Shown: positions 1 through 15,496, numbered from the stretch's first letter. The stretch: DNA of 64,000 nt from Paulinella micropora (GCA_009731375.1 BJOX01000078.1:725015-789014), one strand, 5' to 3'. Made by a program: numbers and translations. Notes: generated by a model from the sequence alone, not told the origin.

Positions 1-239
1 CTGTGAGTACCTCCATGCGGGACCTACCCAGTCTCGTGGAGCTCTCACGCGGGGAAGATCAATCATTTGTAGCTGATTTCCTGCAAGGTACCCGACACTG
101 TGCGGGTAGTAGGGACTTCCTTTTGGGGCCTTCTATGCAGGATGGTTAGAGTCACTCTTCCCTCCCCAACATACTCACTGTAGTCCCTGTTGGGTCGAGG
201 GATGGAGGCTCATGGCCCTCGGGCTCAGCCATGACAGAT
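1..239. other. Unclassified complex sequence ending in an (ATT)n tail
   Basis: About 240 bases of non-repetitive, fairly GC-rich sequence end directly in a long ATT array. A complex segment with a pure simple-repeat tail looks like the 3' end of a retroposon, and the retroposon copies further right have the same layout with a CTAT tail. I see no coding frame or tRNA-like promoter box. It may also be intron sequence of gene A, whose first visible exon follows at 385. Confidence 0.35.
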
Positions 240-364
<125 letters not shown>

Positions 365-384
365 CATAGCAGTTCTTCTTCTAG

Positions 385-449
385 TGGAATCTATGGAGCC
401 ACCAATGGAGGCATGTATGGCAGCACCACCACCACCAGCACGTCCAGCG
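385..449 (+). CDS. Gene A exon 1 (first visible): Gly/Thr/Ser-rich
   Basis: The exon lies between TTCTTCTAG and the donor GTATGTATG. It reads [18 protein letters not shown] and then TSSG, ending in phase 1. This is low-complexity Gly/Tyr/Thr/Ser sequence. The phase matches exon 2, which starts with two bases. Confidence 0.6.
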
Positions 450-1194
450 GTATGTATGTATGCATGCATGTATGCATGTGTACGTATGTATGTATGCATT
501 TTTGTATGTATGTATGTATGTGTATGTATGTATGTATGTACGTATGTATGCATGTATGTATGTATGTATGTATGTATGTATATTTATGTATTGTGAGTAT
601 GTATACACTGTATGTATGTATGCACGCAGGTCTGTCTAGCGGGATCTATGTCTGTCCTCTTATCTACCTACCTACCTACCTATTTTAAAGTGTATGTATA
701 CATTGTATGTATGTATGCACGCAGGCCTGTCTAGCGGGGTCGGAGTGTGGGACATGTCGTCGTCCACTTCGAACGGCCGCGCTACCCCAAAACCTTCCAC
801 TAGGTTGTTTTCTTTCATTCTTTTCCCTCTTTCTCCTCCTTTTCCTCATTTTTTCTCCTTCTCATCTTCCTCCTCATGTCGTCGTCTTTCCCCCTCTCCT
901 CCTTTTCCTCATGTTTCTCCTTCTCATCTTCCTCCTCATGTCGTCATCTTTCCCCCTCTCTTTTCTTCTCTCTCTCTCTCTCTCTCTCCCCTCTCCTCTT
1001 CTTCTTCTTCTTCTTCTTCTTCTTCTCCTTCTTCTTCTTCTCCTTCTTCTTCTCCTTCTCCTTCTTCTTCTTCTTCTTCTTCTTCTTCTTCTTCTTCTTC
1101 TTCTTCTTCTTCTGCTTCTTCTTCTTCTCCTTCTTCTTCTCCTTCTTCTTCTCCTTCTTCTTCTCCTTCTTCTTCTTCTTCTCCTTCTTCTTCT

Positions 1195-1229
<35 letters not shown>

Positions 1230-1587
1230 TCCCTCTTCTTCTTCTTCTTCCTCTTCTTCTTCTTCTCCTTCTTCTTCTTCTTCTCCTTCTTCTTCTTCTT
1301 CTTCTTCTTCTTCTTTTTCTTCCTCTTCTTCTTCTTCTTCTTCTCCTTCTTCTTCTCCTTCTTCTTCTTCTTCTCCTTCTCCTTCCTCTTCTTCTCCTTC
1401 TCCTTCCTCTTCTTCTTCTTCTTCCTCTTCTCCTTCTTCTTCTTCTTCTCCTTCTCCTTCTCCTTCCTCTCCTTCTTCTCCTCCTTCTCCTTCTTCCTCT
1501 CCTTCTCCTTCTCCTTCCTCTCCTTCTTCTCCTTCTCCTTCCTCTTCTTCTTCTCCTTCTCCTTCTTCTTCTCCTTCTTCTTCTTCT

Positions 1588-1622
<35 letters not shown>

Positions 1623-1812
1623 TTCTTCTTCTCTCTGCAGTTCGGACACCGTTTTCGTTAACGCCAGGGGTTTCTATTCTCTTTTCTTCTTTCTCCTTTT
1701 TCTCCTCTCTTCTCTTCACCTTTCTCATCTCTCATCCTTTTCGTCATCCTTTTCACGATCCTTTCTCTCTTTTTCTACCTACGCTCAAGTACAACCAGGC
1801 ATCAACTTCAAC

Positions 1813-1864
<52 letters not shown>

Positions 1865-2237
1865 GAGATATCGACTAATGTCAGAAAAAAGGGGCTTCTG
1901 ATTTCGTCAACCAAGGAAGTCTGTGGGTAAAGTATTAACCCGATGCCCAGCTAAGCCGTGATCTTTGCACGGAAGGGACTGATACAGGCGATACCAAAGC
2001 TCCCTAGTACCAGGCGGGGCCAGGGCTTGTTCCATAAGCGCCCCTTGCAGAACGAGCTCCCACCTCCATTACAGAGGGCCCAGTAAGCAGATGGAGTTTC
2101 GAGACTGTTCGACAGTCTAGTATAAACCGACAGAGCACTGTGGGTTTTATTCCGGGCTCAACAAGCGANNNNNNNNNNTACGGAAAAGCAAATTTGACAG
2201 ATAGATAAATAGAGATAGATGGATGGATGGATGGATG

Positions 2238-2293
<56 letters not shown>

Positions 2294-2932
2294 TATAGAT
2301 ATGCTTGATCTATGGGCGTGGCATAGCTATAAAAGCCATGAGCCTCCAATACTACCCCGGGCAGGAACTCTCAGCACTTCACAAGTTGCACAACAACCAT
2401 CCGCTCGGGTTGGTGCCCATGCCCAGTTCAAGCCGAAAGGTAGCCGAACCCGTGAGTTACACAAGAACCACCACTAAAAACACTCTCCCAGAGGCGTGTG
2501 CCGTAAGGAGACGATGGCCTGTGAAGCCGAGGTTTCGGGAGTTAATGCTAGTTGTGAGTTACCTTCTACAACCTCGATTTTATCAACCCTATACATCACG
2601 GCCCCGGTCGAGAGTTGGTCGCCTGTTAGCCCTGCGCTGCGCGCGATCAACGGCGGACACAAAACCGTCGTTATATAGGGCCCTACTGAGAGTAGAGAAC
2701 GACGCGCCACCATCGCCTCAGGCCTCCTGGCTATTAGCCCGCAGGCAGCCAGCAGGCAGAGTTCAACCCCGGAGATAGATTGATAGGTAGACATAGACAG
2801 ATAGATAGATAGACAGATAGATAGATAGATAAATAGATAGATAGATAGTAGGTAGATAGGAGATAGATAGATAGATAGATAGATAGATATATAGATAGAT
2901 AGATAGATAGATAGTAGGTAGATAGGAGATAT

Positions 2933-2963
<31 letters not shown>

Positions 2964-2985
2964 TAGATAGATTAGATAGATAGAT

Positions 2986-3026
<41 letters not shown>

Positions 3027-3027
3027 G

Positions 3028-3081
<54 letters not shown>

Positions 3082-3325
3082 AATAGATAGAATAGATAGA
3101 TGGATGGATGGATGGATGGATGGATGGATAGATTGATAGAAACTTCCTCCCCATCCTTCAACTCATTTCCTCTTTTTTTCTCATCCCTCTTTTCATCCTT
3201 CGCATCATCTTTCTCTCTTTCCCTCTGCAGTTCAAACCGCGGCGCATTACCTTATTCTTCTCTTACTCATCCTTATGTTCATATTCACTATCTATGTATT
3301 TGAACTGCGGAGGGATCAAAAGAGA

Positions 3326-3358
<33 letters not shown>

Positions 3359-3371
3359 CCTACCTACCTAC

Positions 3372-3416
<45 letters not shown>

Positions 3417-3457
3417 CTCATCATCTTTCTCTCTTGCTCCCTCCGCAGTTCAAATAA

Positions 3458-3509
<52 letters not shown>

Positions 3510-3513
3510 CTAG

Positions 3514-3589
<76 letters not shown>

Positions 3590-3656
3590 AACAGCGGCGC
3601 TTTAATTTCGGTGGCAACCATATTATTCTCATCGTTGTCCTCTTTTCTTTTCTTTT

Positions 3657-3719
<63 letters not shown>

Positions 3720-3930
3720 CCCTTTTTTCTCATCTTCCATCTCCCGTATCTCCTCTTAATCTTTCTCATCATCATCATCCTCATCTCTCTCTTTTTCTCT
3801 ACATTTCCAACAGCGGCACGTTCACTTCGGGGGTGGGGGGGTGGGGGGCAACCACTTTTTCTATCATTTCTCCTCTTTCTCCTCTATCTCTTTCATCTTT
3901 GTCCTCCTATTGATCTTTCTTATCTTGTTC

Positions 3931-3971
<41 letters not shown>

Positions 3972-4073
3972 CTTCTCTCTCTCTCTCTCTCTCTATCTAT
4001 CTCTCTATCTATCTATCTATCTATCTCTGTCTCTCTCTATCTATCTCTATCTACATGTATATATATATATATA

Positions 4074-4107
<34 letters not shown>

Positions 4108-4152
4108 GTATCTGCAGTTCAAACAACGGCGGCGTCAACATCTTTCCCTTCA

Positions 4153-4184
<32 letters not shown>

Positions 4185-4311
4185 TACTTACATACTTACT
4201 TACTTACTTACTTACTTACTTATTCACTTACTTACTAACTTACTTACTTACTTAACCTACTTATCTTTCTCATCATCATACTTTCACAGATAACAATGAG
4301 CAAGACTCGTT

Positions 4312-4400
<89 letters not shown>

Positions 4401-4443
4401 AAGAAAGATAAATAGATAGACGTTACTGACTCGCCCATCATCC

Positions 4444-4496
<53 letters not shown>

Positions 4497-4533
4497 GCGG
4501 CGTATCCTTTGGATGATGGGCGAGTCAGTAACG

Positions 4534-4609
<76 letters not shown>

Positions 4610-4682
4610 GATAGATAGATAGATAGATAATTATTTTTTTCTCTCTCTTTTCTCTGCAGTGACGGCGCGTGGCTATCTATTC

Positions 4683-4725
<43 letters not shown>

Positions 4726-4889
4726 CATCTATCTATCCATCTATCTATCTATCTATCTATCTTTATATATATTTGTATATATATATATAAATATATATAT
4801 AGACTTGGTCGCGACCACCTTTCTATTATTTCTCCTCTTTCTCCTTTTTCTTATCTTTTTCCATAATCGTTCCTCCTGTTCATAATCTT

Positions 4890-4923
<34 letters not shown>

Positions 4924-5004
4924 CATCCATCCATCCATCCATCCATCCATCTATCTATCCATCCGTCCATCCATCCGTCCATCAATCCATCCATCTATCC
5001 ATCC

Positions 5005-5051
<47 letters not shown>

Positions 5052-5131
5052 GATCTATCTACATCCATTCATCCATTCATCCATCCATCTATCCATCTAT
5101 CTATCTATATAGCTAAGTACCCGCTTACCCG

Positions 5132-5176
<45 letters not shown>

Positions 5177-5232
5177 CTCTCTCTCTCTTCTCTCTGCTTT
5201 AGCTCAGACAGTCGCACGTTTCTATCCATCCC

Positions 5233-5305
<73 letters not shown>

Positions 5306-5406
5306 TCTATCTATCTATTGACTTTTCTTATAAAAACGTTCTTCCTATTCATAATCTTTCTCTCTCTTTTCTCTCTGCTTCAGCTCCAACAGCGGTGCAT
5401 TTTCTA

Positions 5407-5448
<42 letters not shown>

Positions 5449-5492
5449 ATCTATCTATCTATCTATCTATCCATCCATCTATCTATCTATCC

Positions 5493-5535
<43 letters not shown>

Positions 5536-5564
5536 CATCCATCCATCCATCCATCCATCCATGC

Positions 5565-5602
<38 letters not shown>

Positions 5603-5674
5603 TTATCTATCTATCTATGTTCAAATAGCGGCGCAACCACTTCGGGCGGCGCCAACAGCTTCGGGTTGTCTATA

Positions 5675-5720
<46 letters not shown>

Positions 5721-7487
5721 CCTACCTACCTACCTATCTATCTATCTATCTATCCATCTATCTATCTATCTATCTATCTATCTAAGTTCCAAGAGCTTCG
5801 GGTTGCCTTGCGTTCACAGTCCTTCTCAAACACACACACACACACACACGACTTCCAACAGCTTCAAGTTGCCTTGCGTTCACACTCCTTCGTCTTCTTC
5901 ACACACACACACACACACACAAACACATACATACACACATACATACATACATACATACATACATACATACATACATACATACATACGCGCACGCGCAGAC
6001 ACGTTCACTNNNNNNNNNNNNNNNNNNNNNNNNNNNNNNNNNNNNNNNNNNNNNNNNNNNNNNNNNNNNNNNNNNNNNNNNNNNNNNNNNNNNNNNNNNN
6101 NNNNNNNNNNNNNNNNNNNNNNNNNNNNNNNNNNNNNNNNNNNNNNNNNNNNNNNNNNNNNNNNNNNNNNNNNNNNNNNNNNNNNNNNNNNNNNNNNNNN
6201 NNNNNNNNNNNNNNNTATTACTATTCATAAACTGATCTGTATGTGTGTATGTATGTATGTATGTATCTATGTATCTATGTACGTATGTATGTATGTACGT
6301 ACGTACGTATGTATGTACGTACGTATGTATGTATGTATGCATTGTGTATATATGTTATGTGTATCGGCCCTTTGTATGTATGTATGTATGTATGTATGTA
6401 TGTATGTATGTATGCATTGTGCATATATGTATGTGTATGTACGCCTGCAGCAGTTCCAGTCCCGGTGCGTTTCTGCCCAAAGGTCTGTGTATGTATATGT
6501 ATGTATGTATGTATGTATGCATGTATGTACGTATGTACGTATGCAGTGTGTTATGTGGTATGTTTGTCTGCCTAATGGTCAAGAGGGGAAATAGTATATA
6601 TGTATGTCTATGTGTACGTATGTATGTCTATATATTGTTTGACATTGAGTTACTCATACCTTGGCGCTTTTCTGTCTAAAGCTCAACAGTTAAAATAGTC
6701 TATATATACATGTATGTATGTATGTATGTATGTGTATCTGTATGTATGTATGTCTATACATCTGTTTGACATTGATTTACTCATACCTTGGCGCTTTTTT
6801 GTCCAGAGGTCAACAGACAAAATAGTCAATATATACATGTATGTATGTATGCATCTGTATGTATGTATGTCTATATATTGTTTGACATTGATTTACTCAT
6901 GCCTTGGCGCTTTTTTGTCCAGAGCTCAACAGACGAAATAGTCTGTATATCACATGTATGTATGTATGTATCTGTATGTATGTCTATACATCTGTTTGAC
7001 ATTGATTTACTCATGCCTTGGCGCTTTTTCTGTCTAAAGCTCAACAGACGAAATAGTCTATATATCATATGTATGTATGTGTATCTGTATGTATGTCTAT
7101 ACATCTGTTTGACATTGATTTACTCATGCCTTGGCGCTTTTTCTGTCTAAAGCTCAACAGTTAAAATAGTCTATATATCATATGTATGTGTGTATGTATC
7201 TGTATGTATGTATGTCTATACATTTGTTTGACATTAATTTACTCATGCCTTGGCGCTTTTTTGTCCAGAGGTCAACAGACGAAATAGTCTATATATCACA
7301 TGTATGTATGTATGTATCTGTATGTATGTCTATACATCTGTTTGACATTGATGCATTCATCAAGTTACATAGTGGTCATCTTCTTTGTTTTGTATGCATG
7401 CATGTATGTATGTGTATGTATGTATGTATGTATGTATGTATGTATTTTGTTGGTTTTCCTACAGTGGATTGCAATGCATTCATAATG

Positions 7488-7531
<44 letters not shown>

Positions 7532-9480
7532 CATCCATCTATCTACCTACCTGCCTACCTACCTACCTACCTACCTACCCTCTTGACCTATCTACCTATC
7601 TATCATAGTGTTCATCTTCTTTGTTTTCCTACAGTGGATTGTAATGCATTCATCAAGTTACATAGTGGTCGTTTTCTTTGTTTTGTATGTATGTATGTAT
7701 ATGTATGTATGTGTGTATGTTGGTTTTCCTACAGTGGATTGCAATGCATTCATAAAGTATCTATCTATCTATCTATCTATCTACCTACCTACCTACCTAC
7801 CTACCTACAGTGGATTGCAATGCATTCATGGAGTGTGGACCCTGTAGTTATCCATGCGGCGGGGGGTACATACATACATACATACATACATACATACATA
7901 CATACGCCCTGTAGCTATCCATGCGGCGGGGGGTTACATACATACATACATGCATACATACATACACGCATACATACATACATACATACATACATACATA
8001 CGCCCTGTAGCTATTCATGCGGCGGGGGGTACATACATACATACATACATACATACATGCATACATACATAGATGCATACATACATACATACATACATGC
8101 ATACATACATACATACGCCCTGTAGCTATCCATGCGGCGGGGGGTACATACATACATACATACATACATACATACATACATACATACGCCCTGTAGCTAT
8201 CCATGCGGCGGGGGGTACATACATACATACATACAAACATACATACATACATGCATACATACATACATACATATTTACATACATACATGCACATACATAC
8301 ATACGCCCTGTAGTTATCCATGCGGCGGGGGGTACATACATACATATATACATGCATACATACATACATACATGCATACATACATACATACATACATGCA
8401 TACATGCATACATACATACATGAATACATACATACATGCATACATGCATACATACATACATACATACATACATGCATACATGCATACGCCCTGTAGTTAT
8501 CCATGCGGCGGGGTACATACATACATACATACATACATACATACATGCATACATACATGCATACATACATGCATACATACATACATACATGAATACATAC
8601 ATACATACATACATACATGCATACATGCATACATACATACACATGCATGCACATACATACATACGCCCTGCAGTTATCCATGCGGCAGGGGGTACATACA
8701 TACATACATACATACATTCATGCATACATACATACATACATGCATACATACATGCATACAATACATACATACATACATACATACATACACATGCATGCAC
8801 ATACATACATACGCCCTGCAGTTATCCATGCGGCAGGGGGTACATACATACATACATACATACATTCATGCATACATACATACATACATGCATACATACA
8901 TGCATACAATACATACATACATACATACATACATACACATGCATGCACATACATACATACGCCCTGCAGTTATCCATGCGGCAGGGGGTACATACATACA
9001 TACATACATACATTCATGCATACATACATACATACATGCATACATACATGCATACAATACATACATACATACATACATACATACACATGCATGCACATAC
9101 ATACATACGCCCTGCAGTTATCCATGCGGCAGGGGGTACATACATACATACATACATACATTCATGCATACATACATACATACATGCATACATACATGCA
9201 TACAATACATACATACATACATACATACATACACATGCATGCACATACATACATACGCCCTGTAGTTATCCATGCGGCAGGGGGTACATACATACATACA
9301 TACATACATACATACATGCATACATACATACATACATACATACATACATACATACATACATGCATACATACATACATACGCCCTGTAGTTATCCATGCGG
9401 CAGGGGGTACATACATACATACATACATACACACATACATACACACATACATAAATGCATACATAGCATACATACATACA

Positions 9481-9513
<33 letters not shown>

Positions 9514-10200
9514 GCATGCATACATACATACATACGCCCTGTAGTTATCCATGCGGCAGGGGGTACATACATACATACATACATACATACATACACACAT
9601 AAATGCATACATAACATACATACATACATACATACATATATGCACGCATACATACATACATACGCCCTGTAGTTATCCATGCGGCAGGGGGTACATACAT
9701 ACATACATACATACACACATACATACACACATATATAAATGCATACATACATACATACATACATACATACATGCATACATACATGCATGCATACATACAT
9801 ACATACGCCCTGTATTTATCCATGCGGCAGGGGGTACATACATACACACATACATACATACATACACACATACATACACACATACATAAATGCATACATA
9901 CATACATACGTACATACATACATACATGCATACATACGTGCATGCATACATACATACATACGCCCTGTAGTTATCCATGCGGCAGGGGGTACATACATAC
10001 ACACATACATACATACACACATACACACATACATAAATGCATGCATACATACATACGTACATACATACATACATACATACATACATACATGCATACATAC
10101 ATACGCCCTGTAGTTATCCATGCGGCAGGGGGTACATACATACATACATACATACACACATACATACACACATACATAAATGCATACATACATACATACG

Positions 10201-10233
<33 letters not shown>

Positions 10234-12454
10234 GCATGCATACATACATACATACGCCCTGTAGTTATCCATGCGGCAGGGGGTACATACATACATACAT
10301 AGATACATACATACACACATACATAAATGCATACATAACATACATACATACATATATGCACGCATACATACATACATACGCCCTGTAGTTATCCATGCGG
10401 CAGGGGGTACATACATACATACATACATACACACATACATACACACATATATAAATGCATACATACATACATACATACATACATACATACATGCATACAT
10501 ACATGCATGCATACATACATACATACGCCCTGTAGTTATCCATGCGGCAGGGGGTACATACATACATACACACACATACACACATAAAAAATGCATACAT
10601 ACATACATACATACATACATGCATACATACATGCATGCATACATACATACATACGCCCTGTAGTTATCCATGCGGCAGGGGGTACATACATACACACATA
10701 CATACATACATACACACATACATACACACATACATAAATGCATACATACATACATACGTACATACATACATACATGCATACATACATGCATGCATACATA
10801 CATACATACGCCCTGTAGTTATCCATGCGGCAGGGGGTACATACATACACACATACATACATACATACATACACACATACATAAATGCATACATACATAC
10901 ATACGTACATACATACATACATACATGCATGCATACATACATACGCCCTGTAGTTATCCATGCGGCAGGGGGTACATACATACACACATACATACATACA
11001 TACATACATACACACATACATAAATGCATACATACATACATACGTACATACATACATACATACATACATGCATGCATACATACATACGCCCTGTAGTTAT
11101 CCATGCGGCAGGGGGTACATACATACACACATACATACATACATACATACATACTAGTTATCCTTGCGGCCGCGGGTACGTCTATGTATACATACATACA
11201 TACATACATACATACATACACAAAATACAATCACTCTGTAGATGAGGTAACGTACATACATACATACATATATACATGCATGCATACATACATACATACA
11301 TACATACATAAATACATACCTACATAAATACATACATACATACATACATACATACATACATGCATACATACATACCTAGATACATGCATACATACATGCA
11401 TAAATTTATACTACATACATACATACATACATACATACAAGCATACATAGATGCATACATACATACTTAAACATATGTAACTTCTGTACATTACTAGATC
11501 TATGAAGGTCATCTACGATGTGTTGAAAAAAATCCTAGCGTGTCATTGGGAAAACAGTCAAACAACAACGTCGTCGTTGTTGTTGTTGTTGTTATTGTTA
11601 TTGTTATTGTCATTGTTATTGTTAGTGTTCTTGTTCTTGTTCTTGTTCTTGTTACTGTTACTGTTACTGTTCTTGTTCTTGTTGCTGTTATTGTTGCTGT
11701 TATTGTTATTGTTATTGTTATTGTTATTGTTATATCAATATCAACAACAACAACAATAACGACGATAACGACAACAACAATAACGACGACAACGACAACG
11801 ACGACGACAACAACAACAACAACAACAACAACACAACAACAACAATAACAGCCAAGGTCACAAGACATGACTGGTAGATCTCAGAGCTATAAGTGCAGCA
11901 GCAGCAGCAACAACAGCAGCAGCAACAACACCAACAACACCAACACCAACAGCGACGACGACGACAAACATGACTTGCTCTCAGGTCGCAGAGCTGCAAG
12001 TGGGTGGTGGTGGCGAATGCACAGAACGGCGGCAATGCCTGCCCAGACACCTCGGTGTCCACCACCCGCGTCTGCAACACGGAGGCCTGCCCCAGCAACC
12101 TAGGCAGCAACGTAGGCAGCAGCAGCAACTTGGGCAGCAACATGTATGTATGTATGTATGTATGTATGTATGTATGTATGTATGTATCGGCGCTGGATAT
12201 GCTTGCATGCCTGTCTGTATGTCTGTCTGTATGTATGTATGTATGTATGTATGTCTTGCGCACACAGCAACTTGGGCAGTAACAGCAACATAGGCAGCAA
12301 CTTTGGCAGCAGCAGCAACTTGGGGAGCAGCAGCAGCTCGTAAGTTGTCCTTGATGTTTGTATGTAATGTATGTATGTTATGTATGTATGTATGTATGTA
12401 TGTATGGATGTATGTATGTATGTATGCATGCATGTATGTATGTATGTATGTATG

Positions 12455-12485
<31 letters not shown>

Positions 12486-12527
12486 TAAGCGTTCCCTAAC
12501 AAGCGTGGGAGCAGCAGCTCCTAAATA

Positions 12528-12581
<54 letters not shown>

Positions 12582-12605
12582 TATCTATCTATCTATTTAT
12601 CTATA

Positions 12606-12639
<34 letters not shown>

Positions 12640-12679
12640 TCTATCTCTATCTATCTATCTATCTATCTATCTATATCTA

Positions 12680-12715
<36 letters not shown>

Positions 12716-12757
12716 TCTACTATCCATCTATCTATCCATCTATCTATCTATCTATCC

Positions 12758-12806
<49 letters not shown>

Positions 12807-14302
12807 CCTACCTACCTACCTATCTATCTATCGTCTTCTCTATCTATCGTTATTTCGTTCTTCTTTCGTTCTTTCTTTCTTTCTTTCTTTCTTTCTTCTT
12901 TCTTTCTATGTCCTCGCATATGCAGCGCTGATGGATCATACATATCTATTATCTACCTACTAATCATTTCATCCATCCATCCATCCCTCCATCTATTCGT
13001 AGTAATTGATGTTGTATTTACGTATGTGTCTGTGTGTGTCTATATCTATCTGTCTGTATGTATATATGTTAATGCATTTATGTATGAATGTTGGATGTAA
13101 CGCAGTCATATAGCATGCCTACCTGCTGTCTGCGTATGTTATGTTATGTTATGTTATGTTATGTTATGTTATGTTATGTTCTGTTATGTTATGTTATGTT
13201 ATGTTATGTAGTTATATTATGTTGTGTTATAACATAACATAACATAACATAACATAACATGGCATAACATAACATAACATAATATAACATATTAAGATTT
13301 GTTATCTTATGCTTATGTTTATGTAACATAACATAACATAACATAACATAACATAACATGACATAACATGACATAACATAACAACATAACATAACATGTT
13401 ATGTTATGTTATCTTATGTTTATGTTTATGTTTATGTTTATGTGTTATGCTAATGTTATGTTAATGTTATGTTAATATCTTATGTTATGTTATGTTATGT
13501 TATGTTATGTTATGTTACGTTACGTTATGTTATGTTATGTTATGTTGTGTTATGTTGTGTTATGTTATGTTATGTTATGTTATGACAGTCGTAGCGCGGT
13601 CATCCCGGGCAATAGCCTGCCCACCTGTACCAGTGCGGAGAAGCAAGGCTGTACCAACATGGGAATGGCGGTGAGATATATATNNNNNNNNNNNNNNNNN
13701 NNNNNNNNNNNNNNNNNNNNNNNNNNNNNNNNNNNNNNNNNNNNNNNNNNNNNNNNNNNNNNNNNNNNNNNNNNNNNNNNNNNNNNNNNNNNNNNNNNNN
13801 NNNNNNNNNNNNNNNNNNNNNNNNNNNNNNNNNNNNNNNNNNNNNNNNNNNNNNNNNNNNNNNNNNNNNNNNNNNNNNNNNNNNNNNNNNNNNNNNNNNN
13901 NNNNNNNNNNNNNNNNNNNNNNNNNNNNNNNNNNNNNNNNNNNNNNNNNNNNNNGGGGGGGGAGACCAGACATACACACAAAAAGACATAGGTATGTTAT
14001 GTAAAGGTGTGTTCTGTGACTGTACCCTCACCCACGTCTGTTGCCAAACCAACACGGACCCCTGGTGCTATCTATATATCTATCTATCTATCTTATATAT
14101 ATATATAGATATATATGTATATATATATATATACTCACCTACCTACCTACCTACCTACCTACCCATCTATTCATCCATCCATGTATATCCTATCTATAGT
14201 GTTGTCAAACTAACACTGGGCCCTGGTGTTTCTATCAAACACAAGCCAGCTGCGTCCCCTTGCCGTCGGGCACCTCCAGCATGGTCGATCTATCTATCTC
14301 TC

Positions 14303-14373
<71 letters not shown>

Positions 14374-14375
14374 GT

Positions 14376-14429
<54 letters not shown>

Positions 14430-14488
14430 GTCTGTCTGTCTGTGCACCCCCTTGCCGTCGGGCGCCTCCAACACGGTCTATCTATCTG

Positions 14489-14531
<43 letters not shown>

Positions 14532-14600
14532 GTCTGTCTATCTATCTATCTGTCTATCTTCTATCTATCTGTCTGTCTGTCTGTCTGTCTATCTATTTAC

Positions 14601-14672
<72 letters not shown>

Positions 14673-15217
14673 ATGATGGTGTGGGTGTGCTGGGCCCGTG
14701 GTGGGGTGCCTTATGTGTGCCTAGCCATACGCCTATAAGTCACATGCCGAAATAGCGACGGGAAGCACAATCCTGTTCCCTCAGGGTGCCCTTTCTCGCT
14801 TGTTGAGCCCGGAATAAAACCCACAGTGCTCTGTCGGTTTATACTAGACTGTCGAACAGTCTCGAAACTCCATCTGCTTACTGGGTCCTCTGTAATGGAG
14901 GTGGGAGCTCGTTCTGCAAGGGGCGCTTATGGAACGAGCCCTGGCCCCGCCTGGTACTAGGGAGATTTGGTATCGCCTGTATCAGTCCCTTCCGTGCAAA
15001 CATCACGGCTTAGCTGGGCATCGGGTTAATACTTTACCCACAGACTTCCTTGGTTGACGAAATCAGAAGCTCCTTTTTTCTGACATTAGTCGATATCTCA
15101 TCTATCTATCGGTCTACTCCTGCCCCCTCCCCTCCCCTTGCGTGATGACTTGTCTTTCTTTCTTTCTTTCTTTCTTTCTTTTGCTGCTGCTGTTCTTGTT
15201 GTTGTTGGTGGTGCTGG

Positions 15218-15248
<31 letters not shown>

Positions 15249-15331
15249 AGTGTGTTAATGATGTTGCATACACACATACATCTGTGCAGGTCTGTGTGGG
15301 AATGGCACTTGCTATAAAGCGTATCATTCTC

Positions 15332-15379
<48 letters not shown>

Positions 15380-15380
15380 G

Positions 15381-15414
<34 letters not shown>

Positions 15415-15463
15415 CATTCATCTATCCACCCATCTATCCATTCATTCATCCATCCATCCATCC

Positions 15464-15496
<33 letters not shown>

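Larger units (their letters stand above)
1638..5400 (+). repeat. Eight copies of the acceptor plus 5' edge of gene A exon 3
   Basis: AG sites preceded by C/T-rich or mixed tracts lie at 1640, 3230, 3448, 3813, 4117, 4659, 5202 and 5383. Each is followed by a diverged version of the exon 3 start, such as TTCAAACAACGGCGG, TTCAAACCGCGGCGC or CTCCAACAGCGGTGC, which dissolves into CTAT/GATA or ACTT microsatellite after 10-30 bases. All face the same way and all lie upstream of the exon 3 body. Confidence 0.75.

Noticed and set aside
694-1822. Long overlapping frames of Ser, Leu, Phe, Arg or Glu
   Set aside because: They are all readings of one CTT/CTC microsatellite, open in most frames on both strands because the repeat has no stop codons.
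8664-9265. CRISPR-like regular repeats
   Set aside because: The spacing is regular only because whole 148-bp units are identical; the spacers are microsatellite and identical, no cas-like gene is near, and the sequence is eukaryotic.
7848-11096. Frames of 100-388 codons made of His/Thr/Tyr/Ile or Met/Tyr/Val/Cys
   Set aside because: They translate CATA or TATG repeats and exist on both strands; the coding signal here is the repeated exon 5 edge, not these frames.
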